Notes: generated by a model not told the origin, from the sequence alone. A DNA stretch of 61,159 nt from Thermodesulfobacteriota bacterium (GCA_028278025.1 JANQFE010000043.1:1-61159); one strand, 5' to 3'; shown: positions 8,811-17,829, counted from the first letter of the stretch. Numbers and translations: made by a program.

Positions 8811-9581
8811 TTAGGGCAGAGAAAAAAGCTTTTTGGTGTTTTGGGTTGTCACCCTGGCTACTTCCTTCAACGGAATTTTTTTTATCTCTGCAATTTTTTC
8901 CGCAACATATGTTACATAGGCCGGTTCATTACGCTTGCCGCGGTAAGGTGCCGGTGCCAGGAAGGGGCAATCCGTTTCGAGAAGAAGATTTTCAAGAGGG
9001 ACGGTTTTTACTACGTTGTGGATTGTACGGGCGTTTTTGAAGGTGACCGTACCCGGAATGGAAATATAGAATCCCATATCAACACATTCCAAGGCCATGT
9101 CGACATCACCTGAAAAACAATGGATTACTCCGCCGGTCTCCCAGGTTTTTTCTTCCCGCAGAATCGACACAGTTTCCTTATGTGCATCCCGGTCATGAAT
9201 GATTACCGGTAGCTTAAGACCCAGGGCCAGGTCAAGCTGGGCCCGAAAGCACCTGATTTGATCTTCCCTGGGTGACAGGTTACGATAAAAATCAAGCCCC
9301 ATTTCACCAATGCCGACAACTTTTGCATGTCCTGCATTTTTTTCGATAAAATCAAGGGCCTGCAGGTCCAGGTCTTTGGCATTGTGGGGGTGCATACCCA
9401 GGGCGGCATATATAAACGGATACTGATTGGCAATTTTAAGGGCCTGCCGGCATTCCCTGATGCCGATGCCGATGGTAATGATTTTTTCGATACCATTGTT
9501 CTGAGCTCTTTGAATAACCGCATGGCGGTCTTTTTTAAATTCAGGCAGATCAAGATGGGCGTGTGAGTCTATCAAAGTCAT
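8811..9581 (-). CDS. tatD: TatD family metal-dependent hydrolase (DNase)
   Basis: TIM-barrel amidohydrolase-type nuclease, 256 aa, normal length. Metal ligands are visible in DSHAHLD (5-11), GEMGLDFYR, PVIIHDRDA, VIHCFSGD and ETDCPFLAP. TatD-type enzymes remove 3' nucleotides from DNA and RNA. It is followed by dprA on the same strand with about 90 bases between. Confidence 0.93.
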   Translation of the reverse strand: MTLIDSHAHLDLPEFKKDRHAVIQRAQNNGIEKIITIGIGIRECRQALKIANQYPFIYAALGMHPHNAKDLDLQALDFIEKNAGHAKVVGIGEMGLDFYRNLSPREDQIRCFRAQLDLALGLKLPVIIHDRDAHKETVSILREEKTWETGGVIHCFSGDVDMALECVDMGFYISIPGTVTFKNARTIHNVVKTVPLENLLLETDCPFLAPAPYRGKRNEPAYVTYVAEKIAEIKKIPLKEVARVTTQNTKKLFSLP

Positions 9582-9688
9582 TTTCTTGTGAACAGTAAAT
9601 AATCAAAAGTGAACTGTTTTTGGTGTGTAAGTATTTAGTGTTTCGTCAGTAACGAGTATCCAGCAACAAGTTACCAGCAACCGGTACA

Positions 9689-10084
9689 TTACCTGCCGGT
9701 AACCTGTATCCACGCTCTGCGGGTGCGCGGGCCGTCGAACTCACAGAAAAAGATCGACTGCCAGGTGCCGAGCATAAGGCTGCCGTTTTCTATTATTATG
9801 GCTTCTGAACAGCCAAAAAGTGATGATTTGATGTGGGCCGCAGAGTTGCCTTCCAGGTGAGTATAGCCATCACTGAAAGGTATAACTTTGTTTGTTTCAT
9901 TCAGGATATCATGAACCACGGCAGGATCAGCATTTTCATTGATTGTCACTCCGGCTGTTGTATGGGGTATAAACACCGTACAAACCCCGCTTTGTAAGCC
10001 GGATTTGCTTACTATCGTCTGTACCTGGGAAGTGATATCAATCATTTCCGTCTGCTGGTGAGTTTTGACTTTTATTTCTTGCAT
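9689..10084 (-). CDS. yjbQ: YjbQ family protein (UPF0047)
   Basis: 131-residue protein of the YjbQ/UPF0047 family, some members of which have a weak thiamine-phosphate synthase activity. Signature blocks are IPHTTAGVTINENADP, HLEGNSAAHIKSSLFG and LGTWQSIFFCEFDGPR; the histidines in the first two bind metal in known structures. It could act as a back-up in thiamine synthesis, of interest since the thiE-like protein at 55.9 kb is divergent. The gap to tatD holds degenerate CAGCAACC repeats. Confidence 0.85.
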   Translation of the reverse strand: MQEIKVKTHQQTEMIDITSQVQTIVSKSGLQSGVCTVFIPHTTAGVTINENADPAVVHDILNETNKVIPFSDGYTHLEGNSAAHIKSSLFGCSEAIIIENGSLMLGTWQSIFFCEFDGPRTRRAWIQVTGR

Positions 10085-10146
10085 GTCTTTTGTCCAGTAC
10101 TGTTTATGAAATTAAAAATAATTTTTACAACCAACTAACTATCCAA

Positions 10147-10623
10147 TTACGATTCACGAGAGGTCGCTTTGAGAACCTTTACTTTAGCATCAATCAGCTC
10201 CTTATGGTTAAGGCCCAGCAACTCCGCAAGCTTGTGGACCAGGTAGTCCTCATATTTGTCCAGGGTCCTATCAGCGTAAATAACACTCCAGATCATTTCA
10301 ATAACCTGCTTTTTCTGTTCCGGTGCATATTTTTGCTTAATTATATTGGTGAACTGCCACAGATCGATACTCTCCTCACGGCGTTTATAGGCAATTTCCT
10401 TTATTTCATTGAAGGTTTGTTGTGGCAGATTAAACTGCTTGTGCATGAGTTGCTCAACGCGCTGTTCTTCTTCCGGGGAAAATTCATCATCAGCATGGGC
10501 TATCTCAAGCAGAAGTGCACAGGTCGCAACCTGCAGTTCCTGCTCCGTTGGTTGCTTTGCTGCAGGTTTTTCTGTGTTTGAGGGTATTGTTTTTTGCAGT
10601 ATGGATTTAATGAGGTTACGCAT
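10147..10623 (-). CDS. TerB-like (tellurite resistance TerB family) protein
   Basis: 158 residues, all-helical, with the TerB-fold signature ALLLEIAHADDEFSPEEEQRV and later MIWSVIYADRTLDKYEDYL, two acidic metal-site helices in tandem. The N-terminal 30 residues are polar linker rich in K and P. TerB-like domains occur widely and do not by themselves imply tellurite resistance. GGAG lies 6 bases before the ATG. The gene is divergent from the HD-GYP gene across 297 bases. Confidence 0.8.
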   Translation of the reverse strand: MRNLIKSILQKTIPSNTEKPAAKQPTEQELQVATCALLLEIAHADDEFSPEEEQRVEQLMHKQFNLPQQTFNEIKEIAYKRREESIDLWQFTNIIKQKYAPEQKKQVIEMIWSVIYADRTLDKYEDYLVHKLAELLGLNHKELIDAKVKVLKATSRES

Positions 10624-10920
10624 GTTGAACTCCGTATTTTTCGTTTTTCATACCATAACATGTAACAGAAATTTTGAGAAGGCTAAAGCGTAAAAGGCCC
10701 TTTCGTTGCCTGGCAAGACCAAAAAAGTAATTAAAGATAAAGTAGTTAGTGACGAAAACAGTAATGCTGCCGGGCTTGTAGCGTGCTTGACAGCAGCTTA
10801 TAGAATTACTGCCAGACGCCGGTCGTTAATCATAAGGACATTTGCAAATATTTGTCAAGATAAGCATATTTTACATGATAATAACTTTTTTTCCCCGAAC
10901 AACACAAGGAGGAAAAAGCC

Positions 10921-12246
10921 ATGATAGAACAGGTACGAGGTAAACTGGTTCTTGATGCCATACCCACTCCAGAAGTAGCAGAGAAAACAAGTGCACTACT
11001 GGTAAAATATTTTAAAAATGTTACCCCTGAAAAACTGTTCGCCCTGTTTGAAAAGACGCCTGTTGTCCTCACCAAAAACATTTCCCAAAAAGCAGGTCAA
11101 ACTATCGCAGACAACCTTAATAATCTGGGAGCTTCTGCTTCATTTGTTCCGGAAGAGCAGGGTACAAAAGAAGGTTCTCCGATAAACCCTGTCGGCGCAT
11201 ATCCCGATAAAATGCATAACAGCAGCCCGGATAATCTGTCACATCTTTTCACTGATGAAAAAGCACCACGGAAAAAAGACAGAACCTGGCAGGCACGACT
11301 AATGTACCAGTTGGAAATCGTAAATAAAGAACTCTGGCTTGTTTTATCAATGATAGCCATTGTTGGTGTGATGAACTACCTGCTCACCGCCCACCATATG
11401 ATGCTGGGCCTCTATACTCTGCCGACCCTTTTATCTGCGTATTTGTATGGGCGCCGGCATGCAACGTTGACAGCCGTTGCAAGCATCTGCATTGTGGGAC
11501 TGGTGGTCTATAATAATCCTGCGCTGCTGGTTATTGATAAGGAAGTGCAGATTATAGGAGGTCGCTGGTTTGAAATTTTTACATGGGGTGCTATTTTGAT
11601 AGTGACGGCCTATGCTATGGGTACCCTGTACGAGCGTGATCAGGTGCGGCTCAGAGAACTGCGCAAAGCATATAGGGGGTTAATAATTATCCTGCGTCAC
11701 TTTATTGCCAAGGACAAGTATACCGAAAACCATTGCTACCGGGTTTCCATCTATGCGGCTAAAATTGCGGCGTATCTTAAAATGAATGATGATCAGATAG
11801 AAAATGTTCGCTCAGCGGCTTTGCTGCACGATCTCGGTAAACTTGATCTCAGCCGGGAAATTCTCTATAAGGCCGCACAGTTGTCACGTGAAGAGTTTGA
11901 TGGCATGAAGCAGCATGTAGATAGAGGGGCCCAGATGCTGGAGGCTGCTGATACTCCTCTTAACCGTATTATTCCTATTATTCTTGCCCATCATGAAAAA
12001 TTTGACGGTAGCGGCTATCATGGTGCTCAGGCAGGCGATATCCCTCTGGAAGCACGCATCATTGCAGTTGCCGATGTCTATGATGCCCTTGCAAGTGATC
12101 GTCCTTACCGTAAGGCAATGACGCCGTTTGAAGTTAAGGAGCAGATTGTTAAGGGTGCCGGTACGGAATTTGACCCGGTTGTTGTCGAGGCATTCCTTAA
12201 GGCTTTCAAAAATGGTGAAATGGATATACCGGATGTGATTGTATAA
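10921..12246 (+). CDS. Membrane HD-GYP-type phosphodiesterase/phosphohydrolase
   Basis: 441 residues. Residues 1-80 form a small alpha/beta domain of unclear family (KTSALLVKYF...NNLGASASFVP), 130-235 hold about four membrane segments, and 258-430 an HD-GYP domain with HD at 303-304 and HHEKFDGSGYH at 357-367. HD-GYP proteins hydrolyse c-di-GMP; here the GYP tripeptide reads GYH, so activity or partner binding may differ. A strong AAGGAGG precedes the ATG. It is monocistronic, with a repeat-filled gap downstream. Confidence 0.85.
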   Translation: MIEQVRGKLVLDAIPTPEVAEKTSALLVKYFKNVTPEKLFALFEKTPVVLTKNISQKAGQTIADNLNNLGASASFVPEEQGTKEGSPINPVGAYPDKMHNSSPDNLSHLFTDEKAPRKKDRTWQARLMYQLEIVNKELWLVLSMIAIVGVMNYLLTAHHMMLGLYTLPTLLSAYLYGRRHATLTAVASICIVGLVVYNNPALLVIDKEVQIIGGRWFEIFTWGAILIVTAYAMGTLYERDQVRLRELRKAYRGLIIILRHFIAKDKYTENHCYRVSIYAAKIAAYLKMNDDQIENVRSAALLHDLGKLDLSREILYKAAQLSREEFDGMKQHVDRGAQMLEAADTPLNRIIPIILAHHEKFDGSGYHGAQAGDIPLEARIIAVADVYDALASDRPYRKAMTPFEVKEQIVKGAGTEFDPVVVEAFLKAFKNGEMDIPDVIV

Positions 12247-12610
12247 AATAGTGAAAAGGGACTTGTTACTCGTTCCTCGTTGCTGGCCGAAGTGTAGCGT
12301 AGGTCCCGCCTTTGGCGGGGATAATGGATTAAGAACGTAAAACGAGAAGCGTAAAGCGTTATGCGAATTTTTTAGAGCACTTAAGGCTTAACACTTTTCG
12401 TCGAACGATGCTGAGGCTAAATACCAAACACACACAAGTTAAACAGTCAGTTACCCGCCTTTTTTACCATTTACACAAAACAGTATGCGTATGTCTTCTT
12501 ACGCTTTACACTTTACGTTCTAATTCGCTATTCCCCGTGTTTTAAATTGACACGGGTCGGTGTTGTATTTTATGGTAGCCTGAGAGAACAACCTTTGTTC
12601 AAGCATTGTT
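12247..12610. repeat. Repeat-rich intergenic region
   Basis: 364 bases without a gene. It contains TTACTCGTTCCTCGTTGCTGG (12265-12285), a heptad-type repeat; a CCCGCCTTTGGCGGGG mini-hairpin (12304-12319); and two stretches made of TTTACG/CGTAAA words (12335-12362 and 12495-12522) lying in inverted orientation to each other. No promoter stands out for the gene starting at 12611. Confidence 0.5.
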
Positions 12611-13228
12611 ATGGATAGTGGACAGATACAGAACTTTTTTAATAGTGTGCTGGAAAATTTCTTAGATTTTTTTGCACGGATTAATGCAACGCTTATTGAC
12701 TCCTGGGGTCTTACAATCCTGATAGGGCTGGTACTGTGTTTTTTTGGTGTAAGAGTATTCAGTTTTTCCGTGCTTGTGTTCGGGGGGCTTTTAGGCGGTT
12801 TTATCGGTTACGGCTTTGGAGATCTGCTGTTTGGTTTTACCGGGGCGGTAATCGGTGCTGTTGTTCTGGGAGTAATCTGCGGCTTTCTGCTGCGGGCGGT
12901 AATTCGCATCGGGTTTTTTCTAATGGGACTGTTCATAGGCGGCTTTGTAGGGGTAAGCCTGCTGGGACAAAGCCCCTGGGTGATAGCCGTGATCATCGGG
13001 TCGGGCATTCTCAGTGTGCTTTTTTATAACTACTTTGTCATTGTTGCAACGGCCCTGTGGGGTTCGCTGCTTTTAGCAGGCAGCCTTCTGCAGATAATCC
13101 CTGCTTCATTGAACCAGTACCCCTTAGCCCTTCTGGCTATTAAAGCGCTCATTTTTGCCGGGGGGGCAGGCTACCAGGTGTTTCATTATAAAAAGATAGG
13201 CAAGCGCCTGGATGCTGCGAATGAATAA
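12611..13228 (+). CDS. Multi-pass membrane protein (DUF4203/TMEM198-like)
   Basis: 205 residues with about six or seven membrane helices separated by glycine-rich turns such as FGGLLGGFIGYGFGDLLFG and GLFIGGFVGVSLLG, the pattern of the DUF4203/TMEM198 family. Function is unknown. The soluble ends are an amphipathic N-terminus and a short basic C-terminal tail (HYKKIGKRLDAANE). It stands alone, with no partner gene. Confidence 0.65.
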   Translation: MDSGQIQNFFNSVLENFLDFFARINATLIDSWGLTILIGLVLCFFGVRVFSFSVLVFGGLLGGFIGYGFGDLLFGFTGAVIGAVVLGVICGFLLRAVIRIGFFLMGLFIGGFVGVSLLGQSPWVIAVIIGSGILSVLFYNYFVIVATALWGSLLLAGSLLQIIPASLNQYPLALLAIKALIFAGGAGYQVFHYKKIGKRLDAANE

Positions 13229-13444
13229 TATTATTACTATCTCATAATTTGTGAGGCTCTAGACTGTCAGAAGGAGTTCTCTTGGTCCAGAGCCTTCCAT
13301 ATTATAAGGTTTATTTTAAAAATATTGTTTGTTAATGTTACGAATAGTTATCTGAAATATTTTGAATTAGCAAGATTCAATTTTTACCGCTAACATGCAG
13401 TTTTAATAGATTCAAAATCACTGTGATAGCAGAAGCAACATACG

Positions 13445-13483
13445 AAAAGAGGCAAAGCCTTAAGTGGCCTCGCCTCTTTGCCT
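13445..13483 (-). terminator. Intrinsic terminator after the SBBP gene
   Basis: On the minus strand, AAAGAGGC and GGCC pair with GGC and GCCTCTTT around an ACTTAA loop, followed by TTTT. It lies 25 bases beyond the stop of the SBBP gene. An A/T-flanked stem means it could work in both directions. Confidence 0.65.
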
Positions 13484-13507
13484 TTTGTCCTTTAAACTTT
13501 CAGCCTT

Positions 13508-15157
13508 TTAGTCTCCATAAATAAGCCTGGGGGTTGCACTCACCGGGCCATGCAACGTAGCCTTCCCGTTGAAGTCTATATCCTCCAGCATATACCAGTA
13601 CGTCTTTCTGTTCTGCACATCATCATCCACAAACTCGTATTCAGATCCTTCCGTGGGTGAACCCGCAGCCGGAATGAGGTCTGTATTAATTTGCACATAT
13701 TCCCAGTCACCTGCTTTAGTACGAAAGAGATTGAATCCAGCATTATTTATCTCGGCTTCGGTTGTCCATGTAATAACAACATGTTTTTTTTCAGGAACAG
13801 CATCAAATGCACTTAGCGTAACAATAACTGGCACAGCATTCAGACGTGCTACAAAGGCATCACACACCCCTGCATATGGATTAACCGGACTGCCCCAAGT
13901 TGCACAGCTTTCTCCTGTCACACACATATTCCCTGACTGATCAATGGCTATGCCAAAACCCCACTCATTATTTGCTGACCCCATGAAGGTGTTCCACACA
14001 AGGTTACCACTTCCGTCTAGCCCTGTTACAAAAGCATCATACCACCCTGCATGCGGGTTCACCGGACTGCCCCAAGTTGCACGGCTATACCCCGTCACAT
14101 ACACTTTTCCTGACTGGTCAACAGCTATGTCATGGCCGGAGTCACTGTGTGCTGATCCTATGAAGGTGTTCCATACAAGGTTGCCACTTCCGTCTAACTC
14201 TGCTACAAAGACATCATAATCCCCTGCATGCGGGTTCACCGGACTGCTCCAAGTTAACCAGCTTTCCCCTGTCACATACACATTCCCTGACTGGTCAACT
14301 GCTACGCCATAACCTATGTCTATGTCTACTGATCCTATGAAGGTGTTCCATACAAGGTTGCCACTTCCGTCTAACTCTGCTGCAAAGACATCATAATCCC
14401 CTGCATGAGGATTAACCGGACTGCCCCAAGTTGCACGGCTATACCCCGTCACATACACATTTCCTGATTGGTCAAGAGTTATGTCTTTACCCCGATCCTC
14501 GCTTCCTGATCCCATGAAGGTGTTCCACACAAGGTTTCCGCTGCCGTCTAGTTGTGCGACAAAGGCATCCTCACCCCCTGCATACGGGTTAACCGGACTG
14601 CCCCAGGTTGCCCAGCTTGTTCCCGCCACATACACATTTCCTGACTGGTCAATAGTTATGGCACGGCTAGGGTTACTGTCTACTGATCCCATGAAAGTAT
14701 TCCACACAAGGTTTCCGTTGCCGTTTAACTTTACTACAAAGGCATCACTATCCCCGGCATGAGGATTAACCGGGCTTCCCCAGGTTGCCCAGCTATACCC
14801 TGTCACATATACATTTCCTGACTGGTCAACTGCTATATCTTCCCCCGCGTCATAGTCTGCTGATCCCATGAAGGTGTTCCACACAAGCTCTCCGTCACTG
14901 TCAAACTTTGCTACAAAGGCATCACTACTTCCTGCATGCGGGTTAACAGGACTGCCCCAAGTTGCATAGCTTTCCCCAGTCACATACACATTACCCAACT
15001 GATCAAGAATGATGCCTAATCCCTCATCACTACTGCTTACTGACCCCATGAAGGTGTTCCAGTCCAAACTTTGAGCAGACACACGTACGGACAGCATAAG
15101 GAAAAACACAATACAAACTGTTATCCCGAAGTATAAAAGTCGTATCATTTTCTTCAT
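13508..15157 (-). CDS. Secreted SBBP (beta-propeller repeat) protein
   Basis: 549 residues. A signal peptide (about 1-28, ending VSAQ) is followed by seven tandem 60-residue units with the core DQSGNVYVTGxSxATWGSPVNPHAG and WNTFMGS, the SBBP repeat; seven copies fit a seven-bladed propeller. Residues 440-549 form a fibronectin-like domain (VVITWTTEAEINNAGFNLFR) as found at the C-terminus of many secreted bacterial proteins. DNA repeats have a 180-base period and are highly similar, implying recent duplication or gene conversion. AGGAGGAGAGG precedes the start. Role unknown; probably surface-exposed or released. Confidence 0.85.
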   Translation of the reverse strand: MKKMIRLLYFGITVCIVFFLMLSVRVSAQSLDWNTFMGSVSSSDEGLGIILDQLGNVYVTGESYATWGSPVNPHAGSSDAFVAKFDSDGELVWNTFMGSADYDAGEDIAVDQSGNVYVTGYSWATWGSPVNPHAGDSDAFVVKLNGNGNLVWNTFMGSVDSNPSRAITIDQSGNVYVAGTSWATWGSPVNPYAGGEDAFVAQLDGSGNLVWNTFMGSGSEDRGKDITLDQSGNVYVTGYSRATWGSPVNPHAGDYDVFAAELDGSGNLVWNTFIGSVDIDIGYGVAVDQSGNVYVTGESWLTWSSPVNPHAGDYDVFVAELDGSGNLVWNTFIGSAHSDSGHDIAVDQSGKVYVTGYSRATWGSPVNPHAGWYDAFVTGLDGSGNLVWNTFMGSANNEWGFGIAIDQSGNMCVTGESCATWGSPVNPYAGVCDAFVARLNAVPVIVTLSAFDAVPEKKHVVITWTTEAEINNAGFNLFRTKAGDWEYVQINTDLIPAAGSPTEGSEYEFVDDDVQNRKTYWYMLEDIDFNGKATLHGPVSATPRLIYGD

Positions 15158-15238
15158 TTCTTTTCCTCTCCTCCTTTAATGAATTCTTACTGTGGTAAAC
15201 ATGAGTGAGGTTGGCTGAAATCATAGTATTTAGTGCGT

Positions 15239-15371
15239 CTTAAAAACCCACGTCCTTTGGACGTGGTCAGAGTTGAATGGCTCTGCCTGAAGAGTTTTTA
15301 AGAGAAATTGCGGTGGCGAAGCCATGAATCGGGCGTAAAGCCCCGTCCTCTGGGCGGGGATAGTCCGATTC
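15239..15371. mobile_element. Palindromic IS200/IS605-end-like element, no transposase
   Basis: A compact structured block: outer stem CTTAAAAAC (15239-15247) with GTTTTTAAG (15294-15302) enclosing hairpin CCACGTCC-ttt-GGACGTGG (15248-15266); then GAATCGG (15326-15332) with CCGATTC (15365-15371) enclosing CCCCGTCC-tct-GGGCGGGG (15341-15359). Such subterminal hairpins resemble IS200/IS605 ends, so this may be a transposase-free derivative. A structured RNA is the alternative. Confidence 0.45.
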
Positions 15372-15671
15372 AAGCAATTTTTTTACTATAAATTAACTAT
15401 ATTTTTATGTCAAAACCTTTTTATATAAAGCACAAGATACCTGCTGCAACCTGTATTTTTTCATAACAGCAACATACATGACACTGTACGTAACTTTAAT
15501 AAATATTACTCCAGAAAATTGTAGGAATATCTGGTTCGAATATTTACCATATGATTTCTAAAATCGGCTAAGTTTTTATCAGGATTGCGATGAGCATCAT
15601 TTTATTGGAAGCTTTTATTTTTTATCGTAATAGTTTAAAAGTTTAGCCTGCCCCCAAACTGCTACAGCAAT

Positions 15672-15728
15672 TTTTTGCTAATTATAAATTGTATTGACAA
15701 TTAGCAAAAATATCCTATAATAATTTTA
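15672..15728 (+). promoter_or_regulatory. Leaderless promoter with palindromic operator for the DUF4143 ATPase
   Basis: TTGACA at 15694-15699 and TATAAT at 15716-15721, both perfect, 16 bases apart. The ATG at 15729 lies 8 bases after the -10 box, where transcription would start, and no ribosome site fits, so the mRNA should be leaderless. A perfect 12-bp inverted repeat, TTTTTGCTAATT (15672-15683) and AATTAGCAAAAA (15699-15710), overlaps the -35 and spacer: a likely operator. Confidence 0.75.
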
Positions 15729-16901
15729 ATGATTCCACGTGATGCAGAAAAGAGTTTGAAACAACTGGCTAAAGGCTACCCCGCTGTGGCCATTACCGGT
15801 CCCCGGCAGTCAGGTAAAACAACCCTTGCCAGATATGTGTTTGATAACAAGCCCTATGTTTCCTTTGAAAATCCCGATATGCGTGACCTGGCCCAAAACG
15901 ACCCCAGGGGGTTTTTAGAAAAATACCTCGATGGTGCCCTATTTGATGAAGTTCAGCGTTGTCCGGAACTGCTTTCCTACCTCCAGCAGATCATCGATGA
16001 ATCAAAAGAACCCGGCCGTTTTGTATTGACGGGCTCTCAGCAATTCGGATTGCTTTCGGGTATAACACAGTCCCTGGCAGGACGGGTTGCACTGGTTCAG
16101 CTTCTACCGTTTACGCTGCATGAATGCTATGATGCTAAAAAACAGAAAAGGTCACCAAAACTGGACCATGTATTATTCAATGGGCTGTACCCGCCGGTGC
16201 ATGACAAAAAACTGAATTCCCACATCTGGTATGCAAACTACATGCAAAGCTACATTGACAGGGATGTGCGTCAGATGGTGAATGTTCGTGACCTGCGCAG
16301 CTTCCAGCGTTTTGTGCGGCTCTGCGCCGGACGGACGGGACAGCTGCTAAACCTTTCAGACCTGTCCACGGACTGCGGTATCACTCACAATACGGCCAAT
16401 GCCTGGATCTCCATTTTGGAGGCAAGCTACATAATTTTTCTTCTTCAGCCCCACTATGCAAACTTTAATAAAAGAATCATAAAGACTCCGAAGCTTTATT
16501 TCTATGATGCAGGATTGGCTGCCTGGCTGCTGTCTATTCAAACCCCCGAACAGCTGAGCACCCATTCTATGCGGGGAGTCCTTTTCGAGACTTTCATCGT
16601 GAGTGAATTCATAAAGGCGCGTTACAACCAGGGCCTTACCGGCAATCTGTATTTCTGGCGAGACCGCACTGGAAACGAAATCGATCTGCTGGTCGAAACT
16701 GGAGAAAAACTGCGACCGATTGAAATCAAATCAGGCCAGACAATCACTCAAGACTATTGTAAGGGATTACAAAAGTGGATCGACCTTGCCGGAGATACAG
16801 CCTTAAACCCTACCTTGATATACGGCGGCAGAGAAAGTACTGTTCAGTACGGAATTAAAATTCACCCGTGGTATGATAAAGACTATTTAAAGAAACTTTA
16901 A
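15729..16901 (+). CDS. AAA ATPase with DUF4143 domain
   Basis: 390 residues. Walker A GPRQSGKT (24-31), Walker B ALFDEVQRCP (70-79), sensor LTGSQQF, then a winged-helix linker and a C-terminal DUF4143 domain with a GNEIDLLVE...PIEIKSG pattern, the acidic D...ExK layout of the PD-(D/E)xK nuclease fold. These ATPases are common in accessory genome regions; cellular role is unknown, and toxin-antitoxin or defence functions have been suggested for relatives. A second member lies at 57.3-58.5 kb. It is monocistronic and begins at its own transcription start. Confidence 0.88.
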   Translation: MIPRDAEKSLKQLAKGYPAVAITGPRQSGKTTLARYVFDNKPYVSFENPDMRDLAQNDPRGFLEKYLDGALFDEVQRCPELLSYLQQIIDESKEPGRFVLTGSQQFGLLSGITQSLAGRVALVQLLPFTLHECYDAKKQKRSPKLDHVLFNGLYPPVHDKKLNSHIWYANYMQSYIDRDVRQMVNVRDLRSFQRFVRLCAGRTGQLLNLSDLSTDCGITHNTANAWISILEASYIIFLLQPHYANFNKRIIKTPKLYFYDAGLAAWLLSIQTPEQLSTHSMRGVLFETFIVSEFIKARYNQGLTGNLYFWRDRTGNEIDLLVETGEKLRPIEIKSGQTITQDYCKGLQKWIDLAGDTALNPTLIYGGRESTVQYGIKIHPWYDKDYLKKL

Positions 16902-17766
16902 ATTAAAACTACGGCGGGCAGGCATTACGACCTGATGACTGATCGTATACCCCCAGTTCAGCAATAATAAAAACAGAAAAGGACCCGATCACTGCGTAAC
17001 AAAGCCGACAGCACAACCAACTCTTGCACCTGAATCAATTTGCATTGGAATGCCGCAAAACAGGTGGTTTTATTATAAGGTAAATTTCAAGAAAATTTAC
17101 AAATTAATTGAACAAATTAACTTTTTATTACAATTAAATGCCTAATATAACAATTATAGGCAACTAAAATGTAAAATTTGCAAATAAATGCACTATCACA
17201 ATCTCCTGTAAAACTATCCTGTTGAAATCCCTTGCCCTTCAGGTTGTTAAGGGGTCATCTGTTGATTATCACCCCAAAATAACTATCAAGTATTTGAAAA
17301 AACAACATTTTTTAGATGCTCAATAATTGAGCAATCTGCTAGGAATCCCGTTTTTTCTGGCTCAGCAATGCTTTTCAACAGAGTTTTCCACAGTCTTTTC
17401 ACAATTTCTGTGGAAAGTTTTACAGACTCCGGTTTTGGTCCTATCCCAGCTGTTCAGGGGCTGCATCCGGATATATACTTAGTCAACATATAGTATGCCG
17501 ATCAAAATGAAATACAATATATGTAAATTGAAAAGTTGCGGGTTGGATATTGCTGCATTTTTTACATTACCAGACATGTCGACACCTGCAGTAGTGTGTC
17601 TGAAGTAGCTGTTGCAGTAACAAACCAGGACTTTACAATGTCCAATCCCAACGCTTGCATGACAAATGAATGTCAAAGCCCAAATTTCAAAATATGCTGG
17701 CGGGTGTTTTAACCATTTGGATTTGTTTCGAAATTTTATATTTGGAAGTTGGTTTTAAATCCGGGC
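16902..17766. other. Long gene-free region with AT-rich stretch and palindromes
   Basis: About 865 bases with no credible gene. From 17070 to 17190 the sequence is very AT-rich and contains GTAAATTT/AAATTTAC (17080-17087 and 17093-17100). A perfect 17-bp palindrome TGCTCAATAATTGAGCA sits at 17317-17333. DnaA-box-like iterons follow at 17372-17416. A 65-codon frame on the minus strand (17479-17676) has no ribosome site and no recognisable content. The layout recalls a replication origin or an untranslated RNA gene, but neither dnaA nor dnaN is near. Confidence 0.5.
17372..17416. other. DnaA-box-like iterons
   Basis: Three direct 9-mers at exact 12-base spacing, TTTTCAACA (17372), TTTTCCACA (17384) and TTTTCACAA (17396), followed by the inverted CTGTGGAAA (17408-17416). 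The middle one and the inverted one differ by one base from the DnaA consensus TTATCCACA. The second and fourth also form a hairpin. Confidence 0.45.
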
Positions 17767-17793
17767 ACGGTTGTTTTTTATGCAACCGTTTTA
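17767..17793 (+). terminator. Possible intrinsic terminator, plus strand
   Basis: ACGGTTG (17767-17773) pairs with CAACCGT (17783-17789) and is followed by TTTTAATAATAA. It would end rightward transcription out of the gene-free region, just before the convergent DoxX gene. Confidence 0.4.
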
Positions 17794-17829
17794 ATAATAA
17801 TGTGTAAACATACCGTTATTGAAAAAATT

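Noticed and set aside
13569..14762. Plus-strand reading frames opposite the SBBP gene
   Set aside because: They are repetitive shadows of the tandem repeats and lack ribosome sites; the minus-strand frame has signal peptide and family repeats.
13830..15080. CRISPR array
   Set aside because: The 180-base repeats are coding SBBP units with no short spacers; the same holds for the 72-base LRR units at 59.1-59.8 kb.
17479..17676. 65-codon minus-strand frame in the gene-free region
   Set aside because: No ribosome site, no recognisable motif and composition like surrounding non-coding DNA.
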